Below, piece by piece: positions 26,476-35,596 of a stretch of 64,000 bases of DNA. Where the stretch lies: the NCBI GenBank assembly GCA_050433985.1, contig JBNPWE010000009.1, positions 1 to 64,000 of the forward strand, given 5' to 3'. Within the stretch, counting starts at the first letter, position 1. Every line of letters starts with the position of its first letter. The notes beneath the pieces were generated by a model. The model searched no databases and was not told the DNA's origin. It saw nothing but the letters and a program-made list of their open reading frames with translations. This DNA comes from JACIYW01 sp014359745. GTDB taxonomy: Bacteria; Pseudomonadota; Alphaproteobacteria; Rhodobacterales; Rhodobacteraceae. The position numbers were made by a program, and so were the translations under genes.

Positions 26476-27564
26476 TCAGGTCTCCCGCGTCTCGAAATCG
26501 ATGCGCGGGTCGATCCAGACATACATCAGGTCCGAAACCAGCCCCATCGCCAGCCCGATCAGCCCAAAGATGAACAGCGTGCCAAAGATCACCGGATAAT
26601 CGCGCGCCACCGCCGCCTCGAACCCCAGCCGCCCCAGACCATCCAGCGAAAAGATCGTCTCGATGATCAATGACCCGCCGAAAAACACCGAAACGAACAC
26701 CGCCGGAAACCCGGCGATCACGATCAGCATGGCGTTGCGAAACACATGGCCGTACAGCACCCGGTTTTCGGCCAGCCCCTTGGCCCGCGCGGTGATCACA
26801 TATTGCTTCTTGATCTCTTCCATGAAGCTGTTCTTGGTCAAAAGCGTCAGCGTGGCAAAGGCCGATATGGTCGAGGCGAGCACCGGCAAGGTGATGTGCC
26901 AGAAATAATCCAGAACCTTGCCGATCATCGACAGCTCGGCGAAATTGTCCGATGTCAGGCCGCGCAGCGGAAACCAGCGAAAATAAGACCCCCCCGCGAA
27001 CAGCACCAGCAACAGCACCGCGAACAGAAAGCCGGGAATGGCATAGCCGACGATGATCGCCCCCGATGTCCAGGTATCGAACGACGATCCGTCGCGCACC
27101 GCCTTGCGGATGCCCAGCGGGATCGAAATCAGATAGGCGATCAGCGTCGACCACAGCCCAAGCGATATCGACACCGGCAGCTTTTCCTTGACCAGATCAA
27201 TCACGCTGATCGACCGGAAATAGCTTTGCCCGAAATCAAGGCGCATGTAATCCCAGATCATGTTGGCAAAGCGCGTCAGCGGCGGCTTGTCGAACCCGAA
27301 CTGCTTTTCCAGATCGGCGATGAATTCGGGCGGCAGGCCACGCGCGCCCAGATAGCGGTCATCCGCCGCCATCGCCGACGCCAAGGCGCCCGCATCACCG
27401 CCACCGCCGATGGTCTGAAACACGTCGCCGCCGCCTTGCAGCCGCGCGATGATCTGTTCCACCGGCCCGCCGGGCACGAATTGCGTCAGGGTAAAATTGA
27501 TGACCATGATCCCCAGCAACGTGGGGATGATCAACAACAGCCGCCGCAGGATATAGGCGCCCAT
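26476..27564 (-). CDS. yejB: ABC transporter permease YejB
   Basis: A 362-residue permease starting MGAYILRRLLLIIPTLLGIM, the usual first helix of DppB/YejB proteins. The loop MEEIKKQYVITARAKGLAENRVLYGHVFRNAM is the EAA coupling motif. The large inserted region (~50-120) between helices 1 and 2 is characteristic of YejB. Six bases separate it from yejA. Confidence 0.94.
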   Translation of the reverse strand: MGAYILRRLLLIIPTLLGIMVINFTLTQFVPGGPVEQIIARLQGGGDVFQTIGGGGDAGALASAMAADDRYLGARGLPPEFIADLEKQFGFDKPPLTRFANMIWDYMRLDFGQSYFRSISVIDLVKEKLPVSISLGLWSTLIAYLISIPLGIRKAVRDGSSFDTWTSGAIIVGYAIPGFLFAVLLLVLFAGGSYFRWFPLRGLTSDNFAELSMIGKVLDYFWHITLPVLASTISAFATLTLLTKNSFMEEIKKQYVITARAKGLAENRVLYGHVFRNAMLIVIAGFPAVFVSVFFGGSLIIETIFSLDGLGRLGFEAAVARDYPVIFGTLFIFGLIGLAMGLVSDLMYVWIDPRIDFETRET

Positions 27565-27570
27565 CCCCGG

Positions 27571-29502
27571 CTACCGGATCGCGCCCGCAGCGCGCAGCGC
27601 TTGGGCCTTGTCGGCGTTGAACCACCAGAAATCGAGGTTGCCCAGCGCAAAGGGCGGCATGTTTTCCGGGTGTTCATACATGTCGTAATAGGCGACGGTG
27701 TGCACATCCTTGTACCATTGCGGCACCCAGAACCGCAGCGCCCGCAGCACCCGGTCAAGCGCATGGGTGGCGGTGACCAGCTCCGCGCGCGATCCGGCGG
27801 ACAGAACCGCGTCGGTCAGCCGGTCCACCGCCTCGGATTTCAGGCCCATCTTGTTGAACGTCGATATATCGGCGGTTTCCGATCCGAAATACTGCTTCAA
27901 CTCCGATCCGGGAATATACGTCATCCCCAGCGAATCGGTGATGATGTCGAAATCATAGCTGCGCTCGCGGTTGGTCATCTGCGCATTGTCCACCCGCGTG
28001 TTCATCGCATCGACGCCCAGCGCCCGCAGGTTTTCCACATAGGGGTTGATCACCCGGTCAAAGGTCTGGCTGTCGTTCAGAAATTCCACCCGCAGCTTTT
28101 CGCCCTGCGCGTTGCGCCGGATGCCGTCATCGCCAACCGGCCACCCCGCCTCATCCAGAAGGTTCGAGGCGCGGCGCAGGTTGCCACGGTCAAGCTGCCG
28201 CTTCCCCGATGTGGGCGCCATCACCGGCGGCTGATCCAGCACGCCGGGCGGCAGCAGATCGGCCAGAGGCCGCAACAGCGCCTCTTCCTCGGGCGATGGC
28301 AGGCCGGTCGCGGCCAGATCGGTGTTTTCCCAGAACGAATTGATCCGCTCGTAAAGCCCGTAAAACAGCTTTTCATTCGACCATTCGAAATTGAACATCA
28401 GCCCGATCGCCTCGCGCACACGCGGGTCTTGAAACTGTGGCCGCCGCAGGTTGAAGACAAAGCTTTGCCCGGTGGCGATACTGCCGTCAGGCAGTTCGCG
28501 CTTCAATACCTGCCCCGCCGCCACCGCCGGAAAATCATACCCGGTGGCCCAGAGGATCGATGACGCCTCGTTGCGGAACGTATAACTGCCACCCTTGAAC
28601 CCCTCGAAAGCGGCGTTGTAATCGGCGTAATATTCCACCCGCAGCCGCTCGAAATTATAGCGCCCGACATTCATCGGCAAATCCCGCCCCCACCAGTCGG
28701 GGTTGCGGCGATAGACCAGCGTCTGGCCCACGTCCATGCGGTCCAGCACATAGGCCCCCGACCCCAGCAGCGGCTCCAGGCTCGATTCGCCGAAATCGCG
28801 GTTGTTGGCCTCATAGAACGCCTTGGAAAAGATCGGCAGCCCCCCCACCAAGGCGGGAAGATCGCGGGTCGGGAACCCGGCCTTGAAATCGTACCGCACC
28901 CGCAAAGGCCCCAGAACCGTGGCCGTTTCCACCTGCTGGCCCAATACCGCGCGAAAATCCGGCAGGCCCTTTTCCAGCAGGATGTCATAGGAAAACACCA
29001 CATCCCCGGCGGTGATCGGCGTGCCGTCTGAAAACCGCGCCTCGGGGCGGATGTTGAAGATCACCCAGGATCGATCCTTGGGATATTCCAGCGTGGAACA
29101 GACCAGGCAATAGGATGCGCCGATCTCGTCGGCGGTGCTTTCCATCAGCGATTCGAAAAAGATCGACGCCAGCGCCCCGGCGCGGCCCTTGATCGTATAG
29201 GGGTTCATCGAATCGAACCCGCCAAAGGCCCAGACCGACATTTCGCCGCCCTTGGGCGCCTGCGGGTTCACATAGTCAAGATGTTCGAAATCCGCCGGAT
29301 ACCGCAGATCCCCGAAGGTAGAGATACCATGCGCAACGGTGATATCCTGTCCGTCCTGCGCATGGGCACGCGGGACCAGCGCCAACAGCAGGATCATCAG
29401 TGCGCACATGGCCCGGATGACCCGGCGGTGCCGCGCCGCGCCCTCGGTCAACACCAGCGCCTTTGCCTGCGTTCCTGCCCGTGGATTGCCCTGTCTGAAC
29501 AT
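27571..29502 (-). CDS. yejA: Extracellular solute-binding protein YejA (SBP family 5)
   Basis: A 643-residue periplasmic peptide-binding protein delivering oligopeptides to YejBEF. A signal peptide is visible at ~29-48 (VIRAMCALMILLLALVPRAHA), cleaved before QDGQD. The mature start HGISTFGDLRYPADFEHLDYVNP is typical of YejA. An AAGGAG lies 12-13 bases before ATG 29502, rather far; an internal start nearer the signal peptide is possible. First gene of yejABEF. The 29503-29650 region upstream shows no gene. Confidence 0.92.
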   Translation of the reverse strand: MFRQGNPRAGTQAKALVLTEGAARHRRVIRAMCALMILLLALVPRAHAQDGQDITVAHGISTFGDLRYPADFEHLDYVNPQAPKGGEMSVWAFGGFDSMNPYTIKGRAGALASIFFESLMESTADEIGASYCLVCSTLEYPKDRSWVIFNIRPEARFSDGTPITAGDVVFSYDILLEKGLPDFRAVLGQQVETATVLGPLRVRYDFKAGFPTRDLPALVGGLPIFSKAFYEANNRDFGESSLEPLLGSGAYVLDRMDVGQTLVYRRNPDWWGRDLPMNVGRYNFERLRVEYYADYNAAFEGFKGGSYTFRNEASSILWATGYDFPAVAAGQVLKRELPDGSIATGQSFVFNLRRPQFQDPRVREAIGLMFNFEWSNEKLFYGLYERINSFWENTDLAATGLPSPEEEALLRPLADLLPPGVLDQPPVMAPTSGKRQLDRGNLRRASNLLDEAGWPVGDDGIRRNAQGEKLRVEFLNDSQTFDRVINPYVENLRALGVDAMNTRVDNAQMTNRERSYDFDIITDSLGMTYIPGSELKQYFGSETADISTFNKMGLKSEAVDRLTDAVLSAGSRAELVTATHALDRVLRALRFWVPQWYKDVHTVAYYDMYEHPENMPPFALGNLDFWWFNADKAQALRAAGAIR

Positions 29503-29650
29503 CGGCCCGCATCGCTCCTTGGTTCGGGTGGCCCGGATCAGGCTAATCCACCCGTGGTCACGGCTTCAAGGTGCCAGTTCTGACAATGCAGCGATTTCAC
29601 GCAATTTTCCGCGCGCGCGGCCCTGACGCCCCCGGCGACCGCCGCATGTG

Positions 29651-29672
29651 AAAACACCGCCCGAAGGCGGTG
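29651..29672 (-). terminator. Intrinsic terminator after the cytochrome c gene
   Basis: Minus strand: CACCGCC TTCG GGCGGTG followed by TTTT, a perfect 7-bp stem with a tetraloop. It begins 20 bases past the stop at 29693. Confidence 0.9.
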
Positions 29673-29692
29673 CTTGTCGTCGTTCCCGTCTC

Positions 29693-30709
29693 TTATTGGC
29701 CGATCGTGGCCAGATAGGCGATCAGATCCTGTCGCTTTGCGGCATCCTTGATCCCGGCAAAGGGCATCTTGGTGCCCGGAACCGCGGTGCTGGGCGCGGC
29801 GATGAACGCATCCAGCTTTTCCGGCGTCCAGAAGCCGTCCTGCGCCTGCATCGCGCTCGAATAGGAAAATCCGGCGCCCGAGGCGATATCGCGCCCCACC
29901 ACCTTGTAAAGGCTGGGGCCGACCCCGTTCTTGCCCTCTTCGGCCTTGTGGCAGGCGGCGCAGGTGCGAAACACCTTTGCACCAGCCTCGGCATCACCGG
30001 CCAAAGCGAATTGTTCCGCACCCGCAGGTGCCGTTTCCGGGGCCGCCTCGGGAGCCGCTTCTGCAACAGGGGCGGTTGCCGGTTCAGCCGCGGCGGTTTC
30101 TGCAGGTGCCACGGCCGGTGCCTCTGCCTTTTCGGCGGGTGCCGCCTCGGTCGGCGCCGCTTCGGCAGGCGCTGCTGCGGCGGGGTCAAAAGTGCCGCCC
30201 TGCGTGCTGAGATAGGCGATCAGATTGGCGCGATCCTCGATCTTTTTCAGGCCGGCATAGCCCATCTTGGTGCCCGGTGCGTAATCCTTTGGGCTGGTCA
30301 GAAAGGCGTTCAAACGGTCGGGCGTCCAGGTCTCATCGCTGGCGGCCAGCACCTCGGAATAGGCAAAACCCGGCATATCGCCCTCACCCCGGCCGACAAC
30401 GCCGTAAAGGCTGGGCCCGGTGGCGTTCGCGCCTTCTTCCAGCTTGTGACAGGCGCGGCACTGGTTGAACACCTTTTCGCCCTTGGAAGGATCCGCAGAG
30501 GCGTAAACCTCGGCAAAGTCCGGCCCGGTGTCCTCAACCGCGGCGGCCTCTTCCGTGCCGGTGTCGATCACATAGGCTTGCTCTGCGCCTTCGCCATGTC
30601 CGCCGCCGGTGTGGTACAGCGATTCCGCCGCCCATGACCCCAGCAGAAACACCAGAAGCGACCCGCAAAGCGCGCCGAGTGTCTTGGTAACTGTCATCGT
30701 GTCGAACAT
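29693..30709 (-). CDS. Membrane-anchored two-domain (diheme) cytochrome c
   Basis: A 338-residue protein with an uncleaved N-terminal helix (TLGALCGSLLVFLLGSWAAE), then two homologous class I cytochrome c domains with heme motifs CRACH and CAACH, separated by a ~55-residue Ala/Pro/Glu linker. Both domains carry matching TGPSLYGVVGR / VGPSLYKVVGR and PGTKMGYAG / PGTKMPFAG segments with the methionine ligand, so the second arose by duplication. It resembles the membrane cytochrome cy/c552 carriers linking the bc1 complex to oxidases. ATG 30709 (MFDTMTVTK) is preferred over 30721. Confidence 0.9.
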   Translation of the reverse strand: MFDTMTVTKTLGALCGSLLVFLLGSWAAESLYHTGGGHGEGAEQAYVIDTGTEEAAAVEDTGPDFAEVYASADPSKGEKVFNQCRACHKLEEGANATGPSLYGVVGRGEGDMPGFAYSEVLAASDETWTPDRLNAFLTSPKDYAPGTKMGYAGLKKIEDRANLIAYLSTQGGTFDPAAAAPAEAAPTEAAPAEKAEAPAVAPAETAAAEPATAPVAEAAPEAAPETAPAGAEQFALAGDAEAGAKVFRTCAACHKAEEGKNGVGPSLYKVVGRDIASGAGFSYSSAMQAQDGFWTPEKLDAFIAAPSTAVPGTKMPFAGIKDAAKRQDLIAYLATIGQ

Positions 30710-30830
30710 GTCGCATCCCATCAGGCGTTAGGTTGCGGCTTTCTATCCGCTTCCACGTTCCGGTTTCAAGGTATACTTACCGCGACCAAATGCCCATTGG
30801 GTCAAGAAATGACGTAAAGAAAGGAACGCC

Positions 30831-31664
30831 ATGACCGGTCGCATCGCTTTTCAGGGGGAACCGGGGGCCTATTCGCATCAGGCCTGCCGCCAGGCCCGGC
30901 CGGGATTCGAGGCGCTGCCCTGCCGCACCTTCGAGGACGCGATAGAGGCCGTGCGTCGCAAAGAGGCCGATCTGGCGATGCTGCCGGTGGAAAATTCAAC
31001 CTATGGCCGGGTGGCCGATATCCACTCGCTGCTGCCCGAAAGCGGGCTGCATATCATCGACGAGGCCTTCGTGCGGGTGCATATCAACCTGCTCGCCGTG
31101 CCCGGCACCCCCCTGCGCGATGTAAAACGCGCCATGAGCCATACGGTGCTTCTGGGCCAGTGCCGCGAATTCCTGCGCGAACACGGGCTGGAAACCGTGA
31201 TCGGGGCCGATACCGCCGGTTCGGCGCAGCAGGTGGCGCAAATCGGCGACCCCGCGCTGGCGGCGCTGGCCTCGGAACTGGCGGGCGAAATCTACGGGCT
31301 CGACGTGCTCGCCCGCCATATCGAGGACAAGTCGAACAACACCACCCGTTTCCTGATCATGTCGCGCGATGCCGATCTGACCCGGCGCGGCGATGCCGGA
31401 ATGATGACCAGTATCATGTTCCGCGTGCGCAACATCCCCGCCGCGCTTTACAAGGCGATGGGCGGCTTTGCCACCAACGGCGTGAACATGACCAAACTTG
31501 AAAGCTACATGGTCGGCGGTTCCTTCACCGCCACACAGTTCTATGCCGATATCGAAGGCCACCCCGACGACCATAACGTGCAGCTTGCGCTTGATGAACT
31601 GCGCTATTTCACGACCTCGCTGAACCTGCTCGGCGTCTATCCCGCGGATCGCCAACGGCGCTGA
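30831..31664 (+). CDS. pheA: Prephenate dehydratase
   Basis: A monofunctional 277-residue enzyme converting prephenate to phenylpyruvate in phenylalanine synthesis. The catalytic domain begins IAFQGEPGAYSHQAC and includes LPVENSTYGRV and the NNTTRF motif containing the catalytic threonine. A C-terminal ACT domain (TSIMFRVRNIPAALYKAMGGF and KLESYM) provides phenylalanine feedback. AAAGGAA precedes the ATG. No chorismate mutase domain is fused. Confidence 0.97.
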   Translation: MTGRIAFQGEPGAYSHQACRQARPGFEALPCRTFEDAIEAVRRKEADLAMLPVENSTYGRVADIHSLLPESGLHIIDEAFVRVHINLLAVPGTPLRDVKRAMSHTVLLGQCREFLREHGLETVIGADTAGSAQQVAQIGDPALAALASELAGEIYGLDVLARHIEDKSNNTTRFLIMSRDADLTRRGDAGMMTSIMFRVRNIPAALYKAMGGFATNGVNMTKLESYMVGGSFTATQFYADIEGHPDDHNVQLALDELRYFTTSLNLLGVYPADRQRR

Positions 31665-31694
31665 CGCGGGCGCGCCCGACCCGGTCCGCCCCCA

Positions 31695-31728
31695 TGACTG
31701 CACAAACGCCCTGACTGCACAAACGCCC
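31695..31728. repeat. 17-bp tandem duplication
   Basis: TGACTGCACAAACGCCC occurs twice head to tail (31695-31711 and 31712-31728) with no mismatch. The second unit runs into element copy F, so the duplication extends that element's 5' flank. Confidence 0.85.
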
Positions 31729-31792
31729 TTTCTCATCCTCTCGAAATAAATACTCATCTCCCACGCCCGCCCGCCAGCGCCGCATGACGGGA
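31712..31792 (+). repeat. Interspersed element, copy F
   Basis: Plus-strand copy 50 bases after pheA: TGCACAAACGCCC, CATCCTCTCGAAATAAATAC, then a GC-rich end. The A-run carries one T. Confidence 0.75.
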
Positions 31793-31877
31793 AAAGCCCC
31801 GCCCTCGCCCCGCATGTGGGGGGGTTGGCAAGCGCGCGCGCTTCGCGCTATGAGGGACCAAACCGCAGGAGGGCCGG

Positions 31878-32531
31878 GTGAGCAACCCAGACAGTTTCAT
31901 CGACGAAGTGACCGAAGAGGTCCGCCGCGACAAGATGTTCGCCCTGATGCGTCGTTACGGCTGGATCCCGGTGCTGATCGTGGTCCTCGCCGTCGGCGGC
32001 GCCGCTATCAACGAATGGAACAAGGCCCGCAACCGCGAAGATGCGCGCGCTTATGGCGATGCGGTGCTGGCCGCCATCGGCACCGAAGATGCGCAGGCCC
32101 GCGCCACGGCACTTGCCGCCCTTGCCACCGATGGCGACCGCGCCGCCATCGCGGGGTTCCTGGCCGCCACCGCCGCGCAACAGGCCGGCGACACCGCCGC
32201 CGCGCTGGCCGAACTTGCCACCCTCGCCGCCGACAATTCCCTGCCGCAAAGCTATCGCCAGCTTGCCATCCTCAAGCGGGTAGTGATCGGCGGCACCGAC
32301 CTGCCGCTCGATGAACGCCGCGCCGCACTGCAACAGCTTGCAACCCCCGGTCAGGCCTACCGGCCGATGGCCATGGAACAACTGGCGCTCCTCGATATCG
32401 AGGCGGGCAACCGCGACGCGGCAATAACCCGCCTGCACGATATCCTGAAGGAACCCAACATATCTGCGGCCTTGCAGCAACGGGTTTCTCAGGCGATTGT
32501 GGCGCTTGGCGGCGAGATTACATCGGGTTGA
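31878..32531 (+). CDS. YfgM-like TPR-type membrane protein
   Basis: A 217-residue protein with one N-terminal membrane helix (WIPVLIVVLAVGGAAINEW, ~33-51) and a helical periplasmic domain rich in alanine (TPR_21-like). It resembles YfgM, an ancillary SecYEG/periplasmic chaperone factor. Start is GTG 31878, with AGGAGGG four bases upstream. The order yfgM-bamB-der is also found in E. coli, supporting the assignment. Confidence 0.8.
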   Translation: MSNPDSFIDEVTEEVRRDKMFALMRRYGWIPVLIVVLAVGGAAINEWNKARNREDARAYGDAVLAAIGTEDAQARATALAALATDGDRAAIAGFLAATAAQQAGDTAAALAELATLAADNSLPQSYRQLAILKRVVIGGTDLPLDERRAALQQLATPGQAYRPMAMEQLALLDIEAGNRDAAITRLHDILKEPNISAALQQRVSQAIVALGGEITSG

Positions 32532-32588
32532 GGCAGCGGCGGCGAAAACGCCGCCCAAAGGGCCGCCATACGGGGGGCGGGCACAGCA

Positions 32589-33947
32589 ATGGCAGGAATG
32601 GCGATGCGCAGTATCTGGATCTTGGCGCCCATACTGTTACTGGCCGCCTGCACCCCGCGTGAGGAAATCCTGACGGGAGAGCGGGTCGGCCTGCGCGAGG
32701 TGCTGCAAGACCCGCTCAACCGGGGCGCCGCGTCCGATACCAAACCCACCCCGCTACGGCCCCTGACCCTGCCCGCGCCGCAGGTCAACGCCGACTGGAC
32801 GCATCGCAACGGCAGCCCGTCCCATCGCATCACCCAGCCCGCGCTGGCCCGGACCCTGTCGCAGATCTGGTCGGTGGATATCGGCCGTGGCGATGCGCGC
32901 CAGCGCCGCATCACCGCCGACCCGGTGGTGGCCGGGGGGCGGGTGTTCACACTTGATGCGCACACTCTTGTGACCGCCGTCTCAACCGATGGCACGGTCT
33001 TGTGGACGCGCGATCTGTCGCAAACGCTGGGGCTTTCGGCCAATGTGTCGGGCGGGGGGCTGGCCTTTGGCGACGGCAGGCTTTTCGTCACCACCGCATT
33101 GCGCACCCTCTCGGCGCTTGATCCGGCCACCGGCACGGTGATCTGGACACAGGAATTCGACGCGCCCGTCACCGCCCCGCCGACGGTTCTGGACGGGTCT
33201 GTCTATGTCGTGGCAAGCGACGCCAGCGCCTGGGCGATCGATACGCAGAACGGCCGGGTGCGCTGGCAACTGCCGGGCACGCCCACCGATTCCTCGCTGG
33301 TGGGCGGCGCATCGCCCGCCGTGACCGACCGGCTGGTGATCTTTCCCTTCGCCTCGGGCGAGGTGGCGGCGGCGCTGCGCCGCGCCGGGGTGCGGATCTG
33401 GGGCACCTCTGTCGCGGGCAAGCGGCGCGGGCGGGCCTGGTCCAACGTCTCGGGGATCACCGGCGATCCGGTGATTGCGGGCGATACCGTTTTCGTCGGC
33501 AGCCAAAGCGGGCGGGTCGTCGCGCTGCGCCTGGCCGATGGCGAACGCATCTGGACCGCGACCGAAGCCGCCTACAACCCGGTCTGGCCGGTGGATACCG
33601 CCGTTTTCCTGATTTCGGACGAGGGGCGGCTTGTGCGCCTTGACGCCAGAACCGGCGCGGTTGTCTGGGCACAGCAATTGCCGAATTTCATTCCCGCCGG
33701 TTTCAGCCTGAACCCGTTCAGGAAAAAAGACCGTCGCGGCCCGGTCTATGGCCATTTCGGCCCGGTGCTGGCGGGCGGGCGGCTGATCGTTGCCTCGGCG
33801 GATGGGAAGCTGCGGTCTTTCGATCCCGATTCGGGTGCGCTGATCTCGGAACTGGCCCTGCCCGCCGGTGCGGCCGCCAATCCGGTGGTGGCCGGTCAGG
33901 TGCTTTACATCGTCACCGCGAACGGCAAGCTTGCCGCTTTCCGTTAG
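32589..33947 (+). CDS. bamB: BamB-like outer-membrane lipoprotein (PQQ-repeat propeller)
   Basis: A 452-residue lipoprotein with signal peptide and lipobox LLAAC (Cys21). The rest forms beta-propeller repeats with W-containing blades (TGTVIWTQEFDAPV, NGRVRWQLPGTP, TGAVVWAQQLP). BamB scaffolds the BAM machine that folds outer-membrane proteins. Lies between the YfgM-like gene and der, as in other proteobacteria. Longer than E. coli BamB (392 aa), with extra N-terminal sequence after the lipobox. Confidence 0.88.
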   Translation: MAGMAMRSIWILAPILLLAACTPREEILTGERVGLREVLQDPLNRGAASDTKPTPLRPLTLPAPQVNADWTHRNGSPSHRITQPALARTLSQIWSVDIGRGDARQRRITADPVVAGGRVFTLDAHTLVTAVSTDGTVLWTRDLSQTLGLSANVSGGGLAFGDGRLFVTTALRTLSALDPATGTVIWTQEFDAPVTAPPTVLDGSVYVVASDASAWAIDTQNGRVRWQLPGTPTDSSLVGGASPAVTDRLVIFPFASGEVAAALRRAGVRIWGTSVAGKRRGRAWSNVSGITGDPVIAGDTVFVGSQSGRVVALRLADGERIWTATEAAYNPVWPVDTAVFLISDEGRLVRLDARTGAVVWAQQLPNFIPAGFSLNPFRKKDRRGPVYGHFGPVLAGGRLIVASADGKLRSFDPDSGALISELALPAGAAANPVVAGQVLYIVTANGKLAAFR

Positions 33948-34011
33948 GACGCGGGCGGTGTAAAGGGGCCTTTGCGCGGCCTTCTGGTGCTGGTCGCGCC
34001 AGGAGATACCG

Positions 34012-35469
34012 ATGACCTTGACCCTTGCCATTGTCGGCAGGCCCAACGTGGGCAAGTCCACCCTGTTCAACCGTCTGGTCGGCAAACGTCTGGCGCTTGT
34101 CGATGATCAGCCCGGCGTCACCCGCGACCTGCGCGAGGGGGCGGCGCGGCTGGGCGATCTGAAATTCACCGTGATCGACACGGCCGGGCTGGAAGAAATC
34201 ACCGATGACAGCCTTCAGGGCCGGATGCGGCGCCTGACCGAACGCGCCGTCGATATGGCCGACGTGTGCCTGTTCCTGATCGACGGGCGCGCGGGCGTGC
34301 TGGCCGCCGATCAGGTCTTTGCCGAGATTCTGCGCCGCAAGAACGCGCATGTGATCCTTGGCGTCAACAAGGCCGAAGGCCGCGCCGCCGAATCCGGCCT
34401 GATCGACGCCTACGCGCTGGGTCTGGGCGAACCGCTGGCCCTGTCCGCCGAACATGGCGAGGGGATGGAAGACCTCTATCAGATGCTGCGCCCGCTGGCC
34501 GATGCCTTCGACGCCAAGGCAATCGACGACAGCCCCGACGTGGATGTCGAGGTAGACGCCGACACAACCGACCCCGACAGCCACGCCCCCACCGATGCCA
34601 AACCGATGCAGATCGCGGTGATCGGGCGGCCCAATGCCGGGAAATCGACGCTGATCAACAAGATCGTCGGCGAAGATCGGCTTCTGACCGGCCCCGAGGC
34701 CGGGATCACCCGCGACGCGATATCGCTGCGCACGGTCTGGGATGGCACCCCGGTGCGCATTTTCGACACCGCCGGCATGCGCAAGCGCGCCAAGGTGCAG
34801 GAAAAGCTGGAAAAGCTGTCGGTTTCGGATGGCCTGCGCGCGGTGAAATTCGCCGAAGTCGTGGTGGTGCTTCTGGATGCCGATATCCCGTTCGAACAGC
34901 AGGATCTGCGCATCGCCGATTTCGCCGAAACCGAAGGGCGCGCCGTGGTCATCGCCGTCAACAAATGGGATCTGGAACCCGAAAAACAGGCCAAGCTGAA
35001 ACGCCTGCAAGAAGAATTCACCCGCCTGTTACCGCAACTGCGCGGCGCGCCGCTGGTCGCGGTCTCGGCGCTGACCGGCAAGGGGCTTGACCGGCTGCAT
35101 GACGCGGTGGTGCGCGCGCATGACGTCTGGAACCGCCGGGTCACGACCGCCCGCCTCAACCAATGGCTCGCCGTGATGACAGAGGCGCACCCACCCCCCG
35201 CGCCGGGCGGCCGCCGCTTGAAACTGCGCTACATGACGCAGGTCAAAACCCGCCCGCCGGGCTTCGTTCTGATGTGCTCGCATCCCGAAAAGCTGCCCGA
35301 AAGCTATCGCCGCTATCTGATCAACGGCCTGCGCGAGGCGTTCGACATGCCCGGCACGCCGATGCGCCTGACGCTGCGCTCTCAATCCGATCAGAACCCC
35401 TTCAAGGACCGCAAGAAGGCCGGCCCCTCGAAGCTGCGCAAACACATCGGCAAGCGGAACGAGGGCTGA
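34012..35469 (+). CDS. der: Ribosome-assembly GTPase Der (EngA)
   Basis: Two tandem GTPase domains: GRPNVGKSTLF at the N-terminus and GRPNAGKSTLI from ~204. Each has its DTAG switch (DTAGLEE, DTAGMRK) and NKxD (VNKAEG is degenerate in domain 1; VNKWDLE in domain 2). A C-terminal KH-like domain follows. Acts in 50S subunit maturation. An acidic linker (DVDVEVDADTTDPD) joins the G domains. Length of 485 aa is usual for alphaproteobacteria. Confidence 0.97.
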   Translation: MTLTLAIVGRPNVGKSTLFNRLVGKRLALVDDQPGVTRDLREGAARLGDLKFTVIDTAGLEEITDDSLQGRMRRLTERAVDMADVCLFLIDGRAGVLAADQVFAEILRRKNAHVILGVNKAEGRAAESGLIDAYALGLGEPLALSAEHGEGMEDLYQMLRPLADAFDAKAIDDSPDVDVEVDADTTDPDSHAPTDAKPMQIAVIGRPNAGKSTLINKIVGEDRLLTGPEAGITRDAISLRTVWDGTPVRIFDTAGMRKRAKVQEKLEKLSVSDGLRAVKFAEVVVVLLDADIPFEQQDLRIADFAETEGRAVVIAVNKWDLEPEKQAKLKRLQEEFTRLLPQLRGAPLVAVSALTGKGLDRLHDAVVRAHDVWNRRVTTARLNQWLAVMTEAHPPPAPGGRRLKLRYMTQVKTRPPGFVLMCSHPEKLPESYRRYLINGLREAFDMPGTPMRLTLRSQSDQNPFKDRKKAGPSKLRKHIGKRNEG

Positions 35470-35497
35470 CCGGCCGGAACGCGCCGCCGCGCGGGTG

Positions 35498-35537
35498 TAT
35501 GTACAAATGACATACACTATATGTACGCGATATGTAC
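35498..35537 (+). promoter_or_regulatory. 11-bp-period heptamer array 1
   Basis: TATGTAC at 35498, 35520 and 35531, with a diverged copy GACATAC at 35509. All four are spaced exactly 11 bases with 4-base spacers. The array ends 59 bases before the AI-2E-family gene. The layout (7-bp repeats, 4-bp spacers) is that of OmpR/PhoB-class regulator sites, though the heptamer differs from the Pho box. Confidence 0.6.
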
Positions 35538-35596
35538 GGCCCAAATCCCGTGAAACGGGGGGCCGGGCATTTTGACAGGGTTCGGGAATAGGCGCG

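Noticed and set aside
35498..35537. Plasmid-type iterons
   Set aside because: The repeats are short (7 bp), in a gene-upstream position, with no replication initiator gene nearby; a regulator site is more economical.
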